From Pseudomonas viridiflava (GTDB lineage: Bacteria; Pseudomonadota; Gammaproteobacteria; Pseudomonadales; Pseudomonadaceae), in NCBI RefSeq assembly GCF_900582195.1, contig NZ_UTHA01000016.1, positions 1 through 64,000 of the forward strand: a stretch of 64,000 nucleotides of DNA. The letters are read 5' to 3'. Each line of letters opens with the position of its first letter. Positions within the stretch are counted from its first letter, which is position 1. Below the pieces are notes generated by a model. The model was not told the origin of the DNA. It ran no database searches and was given only the letters and a program-made list of their open reading frames with translations. Of the stretch, positions 50,615 through 61,275 are shown one piece after another. Both the position numbers and the translations under genes were made by a program.

Positions 50615-51574
50615 ATGAACAGCCGCTCGCCTGAGGGGGCGAAGCAACAGGGCATGGCGATTATCAGCGCGTTGTTGATTGCGGCCGTGGTGGCGGTGAT
50701 TGCGGCGGGCATGTTGACGCGCCAGAGCGTGTCGACCCGTGCGCTGGAGGCGGATCAGCAGCGTGTGCAGGGGCGTTGGCTGGTGCAGGGCGGGTTGGAG
50801 ATCAGCCGTCAGTTGCTCTGGGACGCACGTCAGCGCGACCCGTTGACCCGGCTCGATCAGCCGTGGGCGCAACGTCTCTCCGCGCAAGGTTTTGAAGGTC
50901 GACTTGAGGATGAGCAGGGCAAGTTCAACCTGCGCAATCTGGTGGCCAACGAGCGGGTGGATGAGGCGCAGGTCGCGGCGTTTCAGCGCTTGTGCGAGTT
51001 GATCGGGGTCAGCGCCGGGTTGAGTCAGCGCATCAGTCAGCGGGTGATTGCTTCGTACCCGCGACTGCTGAATGCACAGATGGCCGAGGCGCCGAAAAGT
51101 GGTTTCGACAGTGGTCGCGCGACCTCGCCCAACGCGTCACACAAACCGCAGAATCCGACAATGCCGATGCTGCGCAGCCTTGATGATTTGCGCAGTGTAG
51201 ACGGCGTGAATGAGGCGGTGATCGGCAAATTGGCGCCGTACCTGACGGTGATCCCCGCGACGACTTGGCTCAATGGCAACACCGCCACCGCGCCGGTCTT
51301 GGCTGCTTATGTGCCGGGGCTGTCGCTGGAGCGCGCGAATGCGTTGATCGCCGAGCGTGATGCCGGACGATGGTTTATCAATCGTGGCGATTTCGTTAAC
51401 CGTTTGCGCATGCCGCAACTGGAGCTGACCAGCGTCAAGGTCGGCATCACCAGTGACTGGTTTCGCCTGCGCGGTGAGGCGCGGCGCGATCAGCGGCGGG
51501 TCAGTCTTGAGGCGTTGCTGCATCGCAGCCAGGACCGCTTGCCGCAGGTGATCTGGTCGCGGGTGGGCGTATGA
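50615..51574 (+). CDS. hxcX: Type II secretion pseudopilin GspK (HxcX)
   Basis: 319 residues. The N-terminus (KQQGMAIISALLIAAVVAVI) is a prepilin-like helix that lacks Glu at +5, as is characteristic of GspK. The body includes LEDEQGKFNLRNLVANERVD and two helix-hairpin-helix-like segments (SVDGVNEAVIGKLAPYLTVI, YVPGLSLERANALIAERDAG). It caps the pseudopilus. It starts eight bases after hxcT and overlaps hxcY by four. Confidence 0.92.
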   Translation: MNSRSPEGAKQQGMAIISALLIAAVVAVIAAGMLTRQSVSTRALEADQQRVQGRWLVQGGLEISRQLLWDARQRDPLTRLDQPWAQRLSAQGFEGRLEDEQGKFNLRNLVANERVDEAQVAAFQRLCELIGVSAGLSQRISQRVIASYPRLLNAQMAEAPKSGFDSGRATSPNASHKPQNPTMPMLRSLDDLRSVDGVNEAVIGKLAPYLTVIPATTWLNGNTATAPVLAAYVPGLSLERANALIAERDAGRWFINRGDFVNRLRMPQLELTSVKVGITSDWFRLRGEARRDQRRVSLEALLHRSQDRLPQVIWSRVGV

Positions 51575-52749
51575 GCCAGTTGAAAGTGGCGTTGCCGCCC
51601 TTGGCGGAGCTGGATCGGCACAGTCAATTGCACTGCGCCTGGCTGGATCGTCAGGGCCAGGTCACGCGGGAAGAGCGCCACAGTCTGAGCCAGTTGAGTC
51701 AGCAGTCGAAACTGCCGCCGCTGGTGTGTTTTCTGCACCCGGCTGACAGCCTGTTGGCGAGTCTCGATTTGCCGCCGTTGCCTGCGAACAAGATTGTCGC
51801 GGCGGTGCAGTGTGCGGCGCAGGCGTTGATGCTGGGCGACAGCAGCGAGATGCACATCGCGCACAGCTCGCGGGACGAGGCCGGGCAGGTGCAGATCGCG
51901 TGGGCGCCTCGGCAGCACCTGTTGCGCTTTGGCCAGTTGCTGAAAAGTGCTGGGCTGAATCTGCGTGGTCTCTATCCGGCGCCCTACAGTTTGCCGGTGC
52001 TGCCCGGCACCGTCGCGTGCGTGCAGGACGGGCATTTATTGCTGCGCGACAGCGTGCAAGTGGCGCGGGTGCAGCCGTTGTTCGATGACGGTTTTGACGG
52101 TGTGGTGTGGGAACCGGGCGTCACTTTGCATTGGATCGGTGAGCAACCGCCGCCGGGTGCTGAGCTGCCGATGACCGATGCGCAGCGCTGGACTGGGCCG
52201 TTGCCCGGTTGGGGTCTGCATGGCGCGGTGCAAACGCAAAACACCGAGCATCGCGGCTGGGGCAGGGCGATCGCTCTGTCGGCGTTGGCCGTGGCGGTGT
52301 GGGTGATCGGTTTGAATCTGTATGCCGCTCGCGAGGCCGGGCAGGGCCAGCAGTTGAAAACCCAGATGAACCTGCGGGTAAAGCAGGCCTTTCCCGAGTT
52401 GCCGGTGATCCTCAACCCGTTGCAACAGGCGCGTCAGCAATTGGCGGCGCGGCAGAAAGGTGCGGCGGATGATCCGGCGCAGACGTTCAATCGGCTGGTG
52501 TTGCAGGCCGGCAGCGGCATGCCGTCGATGGCCGGCAGTGTCGAGCGGCTGGCGTTTGTCGACGGCGTCTTGCAACTGAGTCTGCTGAGTGAAGCCCGTC
52601 GCGGCGGCAATGATCAGGAGTGGCAAAGCATTTTGGCGCAGGCCGGCATCAGTGTCACCGCCGATGACGAAGGATGGACCTTGCGTCCGTCCACTGAGGC
52701 TACCCCAAGCGACAGCGATGACAGCGGCGGAGCAGAAGAAGATGAATAA
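51571..52749 (+). CDS. hxcY: Type II secretion inner-membrane protein GspL (HxcY)
   Basis: 392 residues. A cytoplasmic actin-like domain (about 1-220) recruits the ATPase. A membrane helix is at about 230-250 (AIALSALAVAVWVIGLNLYA), followed by a periplasmic ferredoxin-like domain. The acidic tail reads SDSDDSGGAEEDE. It overlaps hxcX by four bases and hxcZ by eight, consistent with one operon. Confidence 0.9.
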   Translation: MSQLKVALPPLAELDRHSQLHCAWLDRQGQVTREERHSLSQLSQQSKLPPLVCFLHPADSLLASLDLPPLPANKIVAAVQCAAQALMLGDSSEMHIAHSSRDEAGQVQIAWAPRQHLLRFGQLLKSAGLNLRGLYPAPYSLPVLPGTVACVQDGHLLLRDSVQVARVQPLFDDGFDGVVWEPGVTLHWIGEQPPPGAELPMTDAQRWTGPLPGWGLHGAVQTQNTEHRGWGRAIALSALAVAVWVIGLNLYAAREAGQGQQLKTQMNLRVKQAFPELPVILNPLQQARQQLAARQKGAADDPAQTFNRLVLQAGSGMPSMAGSVERLAFVDGVLQLSLLSEARRGGNDQEWQSILAQAGISVTADDEGWTLRPSTEATPSDSDDSGGAEEDE

Positions 52750-53290
52750 GGCCTCGCTCGCGGTTTATCGCGCCAAGTGGCAGCGCTTGAACGCTCAGGT
52801 GCAGGCGCGTTGGCAGCCGTTGGCCCTGCGCGAAAAACGCATGGTCGCTGGCATGGCCGTTGCGCTGATCGGCCTGCTGTTGTGGGTCGCGCTGATCCAG
52901 CCGCCGCTGAAGAAAATCACCTATTGGCAAACCGAAACGCCAAAGTTGCGTGCACAAACCGAAGCGCTGGAAGTGCTGCTGCGCGAAGTCAGCGTGCGCC
53001 CGGACGGGCAAAGCGTGGCGCAGTCGCTGGAGCAGACCCTGCAGGCCAGCGGCCTCGGCGGGCACTATCAATTGCAATCCGGGGAGGCGGGTTCTTGGCA
53101 GTTGACCTTCGACGCGGCGCCGGCCGACGCGGTGCTCGACTGGCTGTTGAGCAACCCGGCACAACTTTCTCTGCAAGTGGTCGAGGCCCGTTTGCAACGC
53201 GCAGACAACCCCTCGACCGAAGTCACCGCCGGCACTTTGTCAGGCACCGTTCGCATGGATCAGGCGCTGGGCGCTAAGGAAGCTTCATGA
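52742..53290 (+). CDS. hxcZ: Type II secretion inner-membrane protein GspM (HxcZ)
   Basis: 182 residues from the ATG at 52742 (MNKASLAVYRAKWQRLNAQ), chosen because it lies at the end of hxcY and has GAAGAAG upstream; a frame opening at 52589 would lie wholly inside hxcY. One membrane helix (about 35-55, MVAGMAVALIGLLLWVALIQ) and a periplasmic domain typical of GspM, the partner of GspL. Confidence 0.88.
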   Translation: MNKASLAVYRAKWQRLNAQVQARWQPLALREKRMVAGMAVALIGLLLWVALIQPPLKKITYWQTETPKLRAQTEALEVLLREVSVRPDGQSVAQSLEQTLQASGLGGHYQLQSGEAGSWQLTFDAAPADAVLDWLLSNPAQLSLQVVEARLQRADNPSTEVTAGTLSGTVRMDQALGAKEAS

Positions 53291-55656
53291 AGGGGTCAGG
53301 ATCCAAACCGGCACGTCTGGCGTTGCCGATGTTGCTGATGGCGTTGAGCGCGTGCAGCAACACCAGCACACCGCAAAACCAGCCGCCGTTGCTGGTCGAC
53401 AGTGAACTCGGGCGGCCGCTGGCCAACACCCAGCGCAGCGGCGACGCGGTACTCGACCGCGAGCGCGCACAGGCGCAGGCGCGACCTGTGCCGAAGCAAT
53501 TGCACAACATCTCCAAGAGTGCGCGCAGTGGTGCGGCGCCATCGGGCATTGCGTTGCCGAGCAATCCTTTGGGTGATCAACCGGTGACGCTGAATTTTGT
53601 CGATGCGGATATTCAAGCGGTGGTGCGCGCGTTGTCGCGGTCGACCGGGCAGCAGTTTCTGGTCGACCCTCGGGTGAAGGGCACGCTGACGCTGGTCTCG
53701 GAAGGTCAGGTGCCGGCGCGGCAGGCGTACGACATGTTGTTGGCGGCGTTGCGCATGCAGGGTTTCAGCGTGGTGGATGTTGGCGGTGTCGCGCAGGTGG
53801 TGCCGGAGGCGGATGCAAAACTGCTTGGCGGGCCGATTTACAGCGCCGATAAGCCGGCCGGCAACGGCATGCTCACCCGCACGTTTCGTCTGCAATACGA
53901 GAACGCGGTGAACCTGATTCCGGTGTTGCGGCCGATCGTTTCGCCGAACAATCCGATCAACGCTTATCCGGGCAACAACACCATCGTCATCACCGATTAC
54001 GCCGAGAACCTGACCCGTGTTGCGCAGTTAATTGCGAGCATTGATTCGCCGAGTGCGATCGACACCGATGTGGTGCAGATCCAGAACGGCATTGCCGCTG
54101 ATATCGCGCCGATGGTGGCGGATCTGCTGGATGCGCCGGGCAATGATCCGACGCAGAAAATCGCGGTGATTGGTGATCCGCGTTCCAACACCATCATCAT
54201 TCGTGCTGGCAGTCCGGAGCGTACCGAGCTGGCGCGCAACCTGATCTACAAACTCGACAACGCGCAGAGCAATCCGAGCAATCTGCATGTGGTTTATCTG
54301 CGTAACGCGCAAGCGGCGAAACTGGCGCAGGCATTGCGCGGTTTGCTCACCGGTGAGAGCGACAGTGGCACCAGTGACAATGCGCGTTCGGTGCTCAGTG
54401 CCATGGGTGCAAGCACTGGCGGTAGCGCGGGGCAGAACGGCCAGAGCGGTACGCAAACCAGCAGCACAACATCGACTAACAGCAGCGGCAGCACGGGCGG
54501 CAGTTACGCCCAGGGCAGCAGTGGCGGCACAACCGGTAGCGGCGGTACGCAGAACAGCGAACAGAACGTCGCCTTCAGCGCCGGCGGAGTGACCATTCAG
54601 GCCGACGCCACCACTAACACCTTGCTGATTTCCGCGCCGGAGCCGCTGTATCGCAACTTGCGCGAGGTGATCGATCTGCTCGACCAGCGTCGCGCGCAAG
54701 TGGTGATCGAAAGCCTGATCGTCGAAGTCGGTGAGGACGATGCCAGTGAGTTCGGTGTGCAATGGCAGACCGGCAATCTCGGTGGTAATGGCGTGATCGG
54801 TGGGGCGAATCTGGGTGGTTCGGGGATAAACACCAACGGCAAGACCAGCATCGACGTACTGCCGCAGGGTTTGAACCTGGGCTACGTCAACGGCACCGTC
54901 GACATCCCCGGTATCGGCAAGATCCTTGACCTGAAAGTGCTGGCCCGAGCCTTGAAAAGCAAGGGCGGCACCAACGTGCTGTCGACGCCGAACCTGCTGA
55001 CCCTCGATAACGAAGCGGCAAGTATTTTCGTTGGCCAGACCATTCCGTTTGTCAGCGGCAGTTACGTGACTGGCGGTGGCGGCACCAGCAACAACCCGTT
55101 CCAGACCGTGACCCGGGAAGAGGTTGGCCTGAAGCTCAACGTGCGCCCGCAGATTTCCGAGGGCGGCACGGTGAAGCTCGATATCTATCAGGAAGTCAGC
55201 AGCATTGATGAGCGGGCTTCGGCCAGTTCGACGTCGGCGGGAATCGTGACCAACAAACGTGCGATCGACACCAGCATCCTGCTCGATGACGGGCAGATCA
55301 TGGTGCTCGGCGGGTTGCTGCAGGACGGCTACAGCCAGAGCAACGACGCGGTGCCGTGGCTGGGCACTCTGCCGGGCATTGGCGCACTGTTTCGCAACGA
55401 GCGCCGGGCGATCACCAAGACCAACCTGATGGTGTTCCTGCGCCCGTACATCATTCGCGACAGCGAAGCGGGGCGCAGCATCACCCTCAACCGTTACGAC
55501 TTCATGCGCCGCGCCCAGGGCGGTTTGCAGCCGGAACGCAGCTGGGCGATGCCGGACATGCAGGCGCCGCAGTTGCCGACGGCGGCGCAAGGGGTGCCGG
55601 CGGTGTTACCGAGCTCCGGCCCACGCGCAACCATCAAAGCGGTGCCCATCCAATGA
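53287..55656 (+). CDS. hxcQ: Type II secretion secretin GspD (HxcQ), lipidated
   Basis: 789 residues. The signal [23 protein letters not shown] has a lipobox with Cys23, so this is a liposecretin, as HxcQ is in P. aeruginosa; that explains the lack of a separate pilotin gene. N0 and N1-N3 domains ([40 protein letters not shown]) are followed by a long Ser/Thr/Gly-rich insert (about 375-430). The secretin core includes [18 protein letters not shown] and [20 protein letters not shown]. It forms the outer-membrane channel and overlaps both neighbours. Confidence 0.95.
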   Translation: MKGSGSKPARLALPMLLMALSACSNTSTPQNQPPLLVDSELGRPLANTQRSGDAVLDRERAQAQARPVPKQLHNISKSARSGAAPSGIALPSNPLGDQPVTLNFVDADIQAVVRALSRSTGQQFLVDPRVKGTLTLVSEGQVPARQAYDMLLAALRMQGFSVVDVGGVAQVVPEADAKLLGGPIYSADKPAGNGMLTRTFRLQYENAVNLIPVLRPIVSPNNPINAYPGNNTIVITDYAENLTRVAQLIASIDSPSAIDTDVVQIQNGIAADIAPMVADLLDAPGNDPTQKIAVIGDPRSNTIIIRAGSPERTELARNLIYKLDNAQSNPSNLHVVYLRNAQAAKLAQALRGLLTGESDSGTSDNARSVLSAMGASTGGSAGQNGQSGTQTSSTTSTNSSGSTGGSYAQGSSGGTTGSGGTQNSEQNVAFSAGGVTIQADATTNTLLISAPEPLYRNLREVIDLLDQRRAQVVIESLIVEVGEDDASEFGVQWQTGNLGGNGVIGGANLGGSGINTNGKTSIDVLPQGLNLGYVNGTVDIPGIGKILDLKVLARALKSKGGTNVLSTPNLLTLDNEAASIFVGQTIPFVSGSYVTGGGGTSNNPFQTVTREEVGLKLNVRPQISEGGTVKLDIYQEVSSIDERASASSTSAGIVTNKRAIDTSILLDDGQIMVLGGLLQDGYSQSNDAVPWLGTLPGIGALFRNERRAITKTNLMVFLRPYIIRDSEAGRSITLNRYDFMRRAQGGLQPERSWAMPDMQAPQLPTAAQGVPAVLPSSGPRATIKAVPIQ

Positions 55657-57059
55657 GTGCGTTGCCTTACGCCTGGGCCAAGGCGCAGCGCATTCTGTTG
55701 TGCGACGGCGTGTTGACGGTGTGCCCGTCGACGCCGGGCTGGTCGATCAGCGAGGCGCGGCGGCAGTTTGGTGCAACCACGATTCAGCGGGTGCGCGATG
55801 ATGAACTCGATGGCTTGCTCGCCAGCGCGTACGCCGACACCGGCAGCGCGGCGGCGGTGGTCGGCGCCGCTGAAAACGAAGTCGACCTCGACCGGCTGAT
55901 GCAGGACATGCCGGAAATCACCGACCTGCTCGACACCCAGGACGGCGCCCCGGTGATTCGCATGATCAACGCACTGCTGACCCAAGCCGCGCGCGACGAG
56001 GCCAGCGACATCCACATCGAACCATTCGAAACCCATTCCGTGGTGCGCTATCGCGTCGACGGCACGCTGCGTGATGTGGTCTCACCGCGCAAGGCGTTGC
56101 ATGGCGCGTTGGTGTCGCGGATCAAGATCATGGCGCAACTCGACATCGCCGAGAAACGCCTCCCGCAGGATGGTCGCATTGCATTGCGCGTGGCCGGGCG
56201 GCCGATCGATATTCGTGTTTCAACCGTGCCCACCGGGCATGGCGAAAGGGTGGTGATGCGTCTGCTCGACAAACAGGCCGGGCGTCTGCACCTGGAAACC
56301 CTTGGCATGGACGCGCAGGTGTTGGCCAAGCTCGATCACCTGATCCGCCAGCCCCACGGTATCGTTTTGGTCACCGGGCCCACCGGCAGCGGCAAAACCA
56401 CCAGCCTCTACGCGGCACTGGCGCGGCTCGACGCGAGTACCAGCAACATCCTTACTGTTGAAGACCCGGTGGAGTACGACCTGCCGGGCATCAGTCAGAT
56501 TCAGGTCAACGCCAAGATCGACATGACCTTCGCCCTCGCACTGCGGGCAATTCTGCGCCAGGACCCGGACATCATCATGATCGGCGAGATCCGCGATCTC
56601 GAAACCGCGCAAATCGCCGTGCAGGCTTCGTTGACCGGGCATTTGGTGTTGGCAACCTTGCACACCAACGACGCGGTATCGGCGGTCAACCGCTTGATCG
56701 ACATGGGCGTTGAGCCGTTTCTGCTGGCCTCGTCGATGCTTGGCGTGCTCGCGCAACGTTTGGTGCGGCGCCTGTGCAATCAGTGCAAACAGGAAGACCC
56801 TGCGGCGCCGGGAACGTGGCGCCCGGTCGGTTGTCCGGCGTGCAATCAAACCGGCTATAGCGGCCGCACCGGTATTCACGAATTGTTCTGCATCGACGAC
56901 GACATCCGCACGCTGATCCATCAAGGGGCAGGTGAGCAGGCCTTGCGCGCATCGGCCGCCAAGGCCGGGATGTTCAGCCTGCGTGAGGACGGTGAGCGCT
57001 GGATCCGCAGCGGCGCCACCGCGCCGGAAGAAATCCTCCGTGTGACACGGGACGCCTGA
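55653..57059 (+). CDS. hxcR: Type II secretion ATPase GspE (HxcR)
   Basis: 468 residues from the ATG at 55653, overlapping the hxcQ stop by ATGA. Walker A is [20 protein letters not shown], Walker [21 protein letters not shown], and the His box is in [21 protein letters not shown] zinc site is formed by CNQC ... CPAC near residues 395-430. It powers pseudopilus assembly from the cytoplasmic side, bound by HxcY. Confidence 0.96.
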   Translation: MSALPYAWAKAQRILLCDGVLTVCPSTPGWSISEARRQFGATTIQRVRDDELDGLLASAYADTGSAAAVVGAAENEVDLDRLMQDMPEITDLLDTQDGAPVIRMINALLTQAARDEASDIHIEPFETHSVVRYRVDGTLRDVVSPRKALHGALVSRIKIMAQLDIAEKRLPQDGRIALRVAGRPIDIRVSTVPTGHGERVVMRLLDKQAGRLHLETLGMDAQVLAKLDHLIRQPHGIVLVTGPTGSGKTTSLYAALARLDASTSNILTVEDPVEYDLPGISQIQVNAKIDMTFALALRAILRQDPDIIMIGEIRDLETAQIAVQASLTGHLVLATLHTNDAVSAVNRLIDMGVEPFLLASSMLGVLAQRLVRRLCNQCKQEDPAAPGTWRPVGCPACNQTGYSGRTGIHELFCIDDDIRTLIHQGAGEQALRASAAKAGMFSLREDGERWIRSGATAPEEILRVTRDA

Positions 57060-58270
57060 TGAATCGCTATCGTTTTGAAGCTGCCGACGCGACCGGCAAG
57101 ATCGAATCCGGGCATCTGGAAGCGGACAGCCAGGGCGCCGCGTTCAGCGTTTTACGCGGGCGTGGATTGACCGCGTTGTCGGTGCACAAGGAAAGCAACG
57201 TCGCCCAGCACGGCGGCGGTGGTCTGTTCAGCGCCAAGCTCTCGGACAACGATCTGGCCTGGGCCACGCGGCAATTGGCGAGTTTGCTTGGCGCGAGCCT
57301 GCCGTTGGAGGCCGCCCTTAGCGCGACGGTAGAGCAGGCCGAGAAAAAGCACATCGCCCATACGCTCAGTGCCGTTCGTGCGGATGTGCGCAGTGGCATG
57401 CGTCTGGCGGAATCGCTGGCGGCGCGGCCACGGGATTTCCCCGAGATCTATCGTGCGCTGATTGCGGCGGGGGAAGAGTCCGGCGATCTGGCGCAGGTCA
57501 TGGAACGGCTGGCGGATTACATTGAGGAGCGCAACAACCTGCGCGGCAAGATTCTCACCGCGTTTATCTATCCGGGTGTGGTTGGACTGGTGTCGATCGG
57601 CATCGTGATTTTCCTGCTCAGTTATGTGGTGCCGCAGGTGGTCAGCGCGTTTTCTCAGGCGCGGCAGGATTTGCCGGGGCTGACGTTGGCGATGCTCAAT
57701 GCCAGCGATTTCATCCGCAGTTGGGGTTGGCTGTGCGCAGGAATCATGGCCGGGGCGTTTTGGAGCTGGCGCCTGTACCTGCGCAATCCGGCGGCGCGTT
57801 TGAGTTGGCATCATCGGGTGCTGAAGTTGCCGTTGTTCGGGCGTTTCATCTTGGGTCTGAACACTGCACGTTTCGCTTCGACGCTGGCGATTCTCGGCGG
57901 CGCCGGGGTGCCGTTGTTGCGCGCGCTGGAAGCGGCGCGGCAGACCTTGTCCAACGATCGCTTGAGTTTGAGCGTCACTGAGGCCACGGCCAAGGTACGC
58001 GAGGGCGTGAACCTGGCGGCGGCGTTGCGCGTGGAGAATGTATTCCCGCCGGTGCTGATTCATCTGATCGCCAGCGGCGAGAAAACCGGATCGCTACCAC
58101 CGATGCTCGAACGCGCAGCGCAAACCCTGTCACGCGATATCGAGCGGCGGGCAATGGGCATGACCGCGCTGCTGGAGCCGCTGATGATTGTGGTGATGGG
58201 CGGGGTGGTGCTGGTGATTGTGATGGCGGTGTTGTTGCCGATTATTGAGATCAATCAACTGGTCCAGTAG
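57059..58270 (+). CDS. hxcS: Type II secretion platform protein GspF (HxcS)
   Basis: 403 residues. It has two repeated T2SSF domains, each a cytoplasmic helical bundle (LAWATRQLASLLGASLPLEA; FASTLAILGGAGVPLLRALE), with three membrane helices (FIYPGVVGLVSIGIVIFLLS; about 220-240; IVVMGGVVLVIVMAVLLPII). The ATG overlaps the hxcR stop by one base. It is the last gene of the operon and is followed by a REP pair. Confidence 0.95.
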   Translation: MNRYRFEAADATGKIESGHLEADSQGAAFSVLRGRGLTALSVHKESNVAQHGGGGLFSAKLSDNDLAWATRQLASLLGASLPLEAALSATVEQAEKKHIAHTLSAVRADVRSGMRLAESLAARPRDFPEIYRALIAAGEESGDLAQVMERLADYIEERNNLRGKILTAFIYPGVVGLVSIGIVIFLLSYVVPQVVSAFSQARQDLPGLTLAMLNASDFIRSWGWLCAGIMAGAFWSWRLYLRNPAARLSWHHRVLKLPLFGRFILGLNTARFASTLAILGGAGVPLLRALEAARQTLSNDRLSLSVTEATAKVREGVNLAAALRVENVFPPVLIHLIASGEKTGSLPPMLERAAQTLSRDIERRAMGMTALLEPLMIVVMGGVVLVIVMAVLLPIIEINQLVQ

Positions 58271-58758
58271 CCGGTTTTGATGGTGTTTGATATGGCCTCT
58301 TCGCGAGCAAGCTCGCTCCCACAGGGTTCTGTGGTGTGAAGTAAATTGCATTAACAACATCAATCCCTGTGGGAGCGAGCTTGCTCGCGAAGAGGTCGGT
58401 AGCGGCAACAAATTACCCAAACTATTTTCAGAGACCTCAGCATCACCCGACCCTCAAAAGAACCATCCTCGGGTTCTCCTTTCTGTCATCTGCAACCACC
58501 CGCCAACGCCTCCAGCCCGATTCTGCCAAACCCCTGATCCAGACCCTCCGCCAGCCCCCGCAAACACCCGAGAAAATCCCTTCGGAAACACCGCGCAGCT
58601 CCCGAGGTTTTTTCCTTTATCTGTCACCGGAAACTGCGAATTTCTCAGTGCGACTTAACCAAGGCCAACGCTAGCGAGGGCCCCGGTGAGTCCTCCCAGT
58701 GTCATGCAAGTCACCCGAAAACCTGTGTTCCCAAACCTAGTTGAAAAGGAGATTCTTC
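58271..58758. repeat. Intergenic region with a REP pair, then the lapA promoter region
   Basis: 58297-58395 holds an inverted pair of CTTCGCGAGCAAGCTCGCTCCCACA units that likely ends the hxc transcript. The remainder, rich in C and A, has no gene. CTGTCAT at 58483-58489 and CTGTCAC near 58620 match a PHO-box half-site but lack a properly spaced second half, so I do not call a PHO box. The Shine-Dalgarno AAGGAG at 58746 precedes lapA. Confidence 0.6.
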
Positions 58759-59871
58759 ATGTTCAAGCGCACTCTGATCGCAGCATCCCTGACCGTCGCC
58801 GCTCTGGCTTCCGCTCAAGCCATGGCCGTTACCGGTGGTGGTGCAACTCTGCCTGCCGCTCTGTACAAAGGTTCTGCCGACAGCATCCTGCCAGCCAACT
58901 TCTCCTACGCCGCCATCGGTAGCGGCGGTGGCAAAACCGCTTTCCTGACCAACAACCCGGCTGGTTTCAGCACCACTGGCACTGTGCACTTCGCCGGTAG
59001 CGACTCGATCCTCAGCGCTTCGGAACTCAAGACCTACAAAGACACCTACAATGCTTCGTTCGGTCCGCTGATCCAGCTGCCTTCGGTAGCCACTTCGGTT
59101 GCCATCCCTTACAAAAAGGCCGGTCAGACCGCTCTGAACCTGACCAGCGCTCAGCTGTGCGATGCCTTCTCCGGCGCTAAAACCACTTGGGGCGCTCTGC
59201 TCGGCACTGCTGACACCACCCCGATCCGCGTGGTTTATCGCAACGTTTCCAGCGGCACTTCGGAAATCCTCAGCCGTCACTTGAACTCGGTCTGCCCGAC
59301 CCAGTTCGCCACCAGCTCCACCTTCACCAACGCTCGTCTGCCAGCCGGTTCGGCGCTGCCTTCGAACTGGGTCGGCGTTGCCAACACTTCCGATGTTGCC
59401 ACTACCGTGAATGCGGTTGACGGTTCCATCGGTTATGTCGGTCCGGACGGTGTTGACGCTACCAGCAACGCTGTTGTTGCCCGCGTCAACGGTGTTCAGC
59501 CGACTTCGCTCAACGTGACGCTGGCGCTGTCGTCGGTGACCCCTCCATCGTCTGCTGTCGATGCTGCCGATCCATCCAAGTGGTCGCCAGTGGTCGCTAA
59601 CCCGACTTCGGGTTACAAACTGGCTGCCTACACCAACTTCATCTTCGGTCAGTGCTACAAGGATGCAGCCGTGGCCGCGGACGTCAAAGCCTTCCTGACC
59701 ACTCACTACAGCAACCCGGGCAACAACACTGCGACTCAGGCTCACAAGTTTGTCGCCGTGCCTAACGCCTGGAAAACCGCTGTAACCGCCAACTTCATCA
59801 CCAACACCTCGGGCAACAACCTGGACATCAACAACGCCAGCGTCTGCAACGCTATCGGTCGTCCTTTGTAA
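58759..59871 (+). CDS. lapA: DING/PstS-like secreted phosphate-binding protein or phosphatase (LapA-like)
   Basis: 370 residues from the ATG at 58759, eight bases after AAGGAG; a TTG six codons earlier is in frame. The signal peptide ends at AQAMA, and the mature protein begins VTGGGATLPAALYKGSADSI, close to the DINGGG(A/S)TLP start of DING proteins. Phosphate-site segments are GSGGGKTAF, GSDSIL and RNVSSGTSEIL (R-x-x-S-G-T). Four cysteines could form disulfides. Its place after hxcS and before a PdtA-like gene matches P. aeruginosa LapA, an Hxc substrate with phosphatase activity. Enzyme activity here is inferred. Confidence 0.88.
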   Translation: MFKRTLIAASLTVAALASAQAMAVTGGGATLPAALYKGSADSILPANFSYAAIGSGGGKTAFLTNNPAGFSTTGTVHFAGSDSILSASELKTYKDTYNASFGPLIQLPSVATSVAIPYKKAGQTALNLTSAQLCDAFSGAKTTWGALLGTADTTPIRVVYRNVSSGTSEILSRHLNSVCPTQFATSSTFTNARLPAGSALPSNWVGVANTSDVATTVNAVDGSIGYVGPDGVDATSNAVVARVNGVQPTSLNVTLALSSVTPPSSAVDAADPSKWSPVVANPTSGYKLAAYTNFIFGQCYKDAAVAADVKAFLTTHYSNPGNNTATQAHKFVAVPNAWKTAVTANFITNTSGNNLDINNASVCNAIGRPL

Positions 59872-59896
59872 GTCGGTTGATTCAGTCTGATGTGTA

Positions 59897-59928
59897 GATG
59901 GCGGCCCTTCGGGGCTGCCATTTTTTTT
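59897..59928 (+). terminator. Rho-independent terminator after lapA
   Basis: ATGGCGGCCC TTC GGGGCTGCCAT followed by eight T residues, 25 bases after the stop codon. Confidence 0.9.
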
Positions 59929-59967
59929 GGCTCCCGTTTGCGGGGGCGTTCGATAAGGAGATTGAGC

Positions 59968-61071
59968 ATGTTCAAACGTATTGAAAGGGTTTTGATGTCG
60001 GCTGCTGTGGCGCTGACCTCGGCTCATGCGATGGCCGTGACCGGGGGCGGTTCGACATTGCCTGCGGCGCTGTACACAGGTTCGGCCAACAGTATTCTGC
60101 CCGCCAACTTCAGCTATGCATCCGTCGGTAGCGGCGCCGGCAAGACGGCGTTCCTGACCAACAATGCCGCCGGCTTCTACACCACTGGCACGGTGCACTT
60201 CGCCGCGAGCGATTCGATCCTCAGCGCTGCGGAACTCAGCACCTACAACAACAGCTTCGGTGTTTTGTTCGGCCCGCTGATCCAGGTGCCTTCGGTGGCC
60301 ACTTCGGTTGCCATTCCCTACAAAAAAGCCGGTCAGACGGCACTGAACCTGACCAGTGCCCAGTTGTGCGATGTGTTCGCGGGCAGCAAAACCACATGGG
60401 GCGCTTTATTGGGCAGCACTGACACCACACCGATCCGTGTTGTTTATCGCAACATTTCCAGTGGTACGACGGAAATTCTGGCCCGTCACCTGAATTCGGT
60501 CTGCCCGAGTCAGTTCATGATCAATACGAACTTCACCAATGCTCGCCTGCCATCCGGTTCGGCTCTGCCTTCGAATTGGGTGGGTGTGGCCAGCAACTTT
60601 GATGTTGTCATGGCGGTGAACGCGGTTGACGGTTCCGTCGGTTATTCCGGCCCCGACGGCCTCACCTTGACGAACAATGCTGTGATCGCCCGGGTTAACG
60701 GGGTGTTGCCAACGTTGGCCAATGTCTTCCTCGCGCTGTCATCAGTAGCGTTGCCGACCACGCCTTACAACCCTGCGCAATGGGCACCGGTGGTGCCTAA
60801 TCCGGCGGCGGGTTACAAACTGGCGGGCTATACCAACTTGATCTTCGGCCAGTGCTACAAGGATGCGAGTGTCGCGAGCGATGTTCGTGCCTTCTTGACC
60901 AAGCATTACAGTGTGCCCGGCAACATCGTCGCCGGTGTGGCGCACGGTTTTGGCCCACTGCCCACGAACTGGAGAAACGCGGTAACCGCCAACTTCCTCA
61001 CCAACACCACTGGCAACAACCTCGACATCAACAACCCTTACGTCTGCAACGGCATCGGCCGTCCGCTTTGA
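59968..61071 (+). CDS. lapB: Second DING/PstS-like secreted protein, tandem paralogue (LapB-like)
   Basis: 367 residues from the ATG at 59968 with AAGGAG upstream. The signal ends SAHAMA; the mature start is VTGGGSTLPAALYTGSANSI. It is closely similar to LapA over its whole length and keeps the same ligand segments (GSGAGKTAF, ASDSIL, RNISSGTTEIL). Notable changes are near 200-240, where the loop reads ASNFDVVMAVNAVDG, and a shorter loop near 265-270. It arose by tandem duplication but has its own terminator and ribosome site. It probably also leaves through Hxc. Confidence 0.87.
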   Translation: MFKRIERVLMSAAVALTSAHAMAVTGGGSTLPAALYTGSANSILPANFSYASVGSGAGKTAFLTNNAAGFYTTGTVHFAASDSILSAAELSTYNNSFGVLFGPLIQVPSVATSVAIPYKKAGQTALNLTSAQLCDVFAGSKTTWGALLGSTDTTPIRVVYRNISSGTTEILARHLNSVCPSQFMINTNFTNARLPSGSALPSNWVGVASNFDVVMAVNAVDGSVGYSGPDGLTLTNNAVIARVNGVLPTLANVFLALSSVALPTTPYNPAQWAPVVPNPAAGYKLAGYTNLIFGQCYKDASVASDVRAFLTKHYSVPGNIVAGVAHGFGPLPTNWRNAVTANFLTNTTGNNLDINNPYVCNGIGRPL

Positions 61072-61092
61072 ACAGATGCGCCTTTGATTCAC

Positions 61093-61121
61093 AGCAGCCC
61101 TTTGCGGGCTGCCTTTCTTTT
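61093..61121 (+). terminator. Rho-independent terminator after lapB
   Basis: GCAGCCC TTTGC GGGCTGC followed by CTTTCTTTT, about 20 bases beyond the lapB stop codon. Confidence 0.85.
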
Positions 61122-61275
61122 CAGCGCTCGGCGCTCCAGGTCCGCGAATACTCCCCCAACATGAAGTTTGTGTGACATCCGTTCGGTCGTGCCCCTCGCC
61201 AACCGCCTATGACGTAACAGCAGGTTTTTGCTTGCCTGCGGCCATGTGTGGCAATCAAAAAAGGATCTCGTAGTG

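Noticed and set aside
54028-55590. 520-codon minus-strand frame opposite hxcQ
   Set aside because: Antisense shadow of the secretin gene with no family similarity or start signal.
58480-58640. CTGTCAT and CTGTCAC motifs upstream of lapA as a PHO box
   Set aside because: Each is a lone half-site; no second half lies at the required 11-base period.
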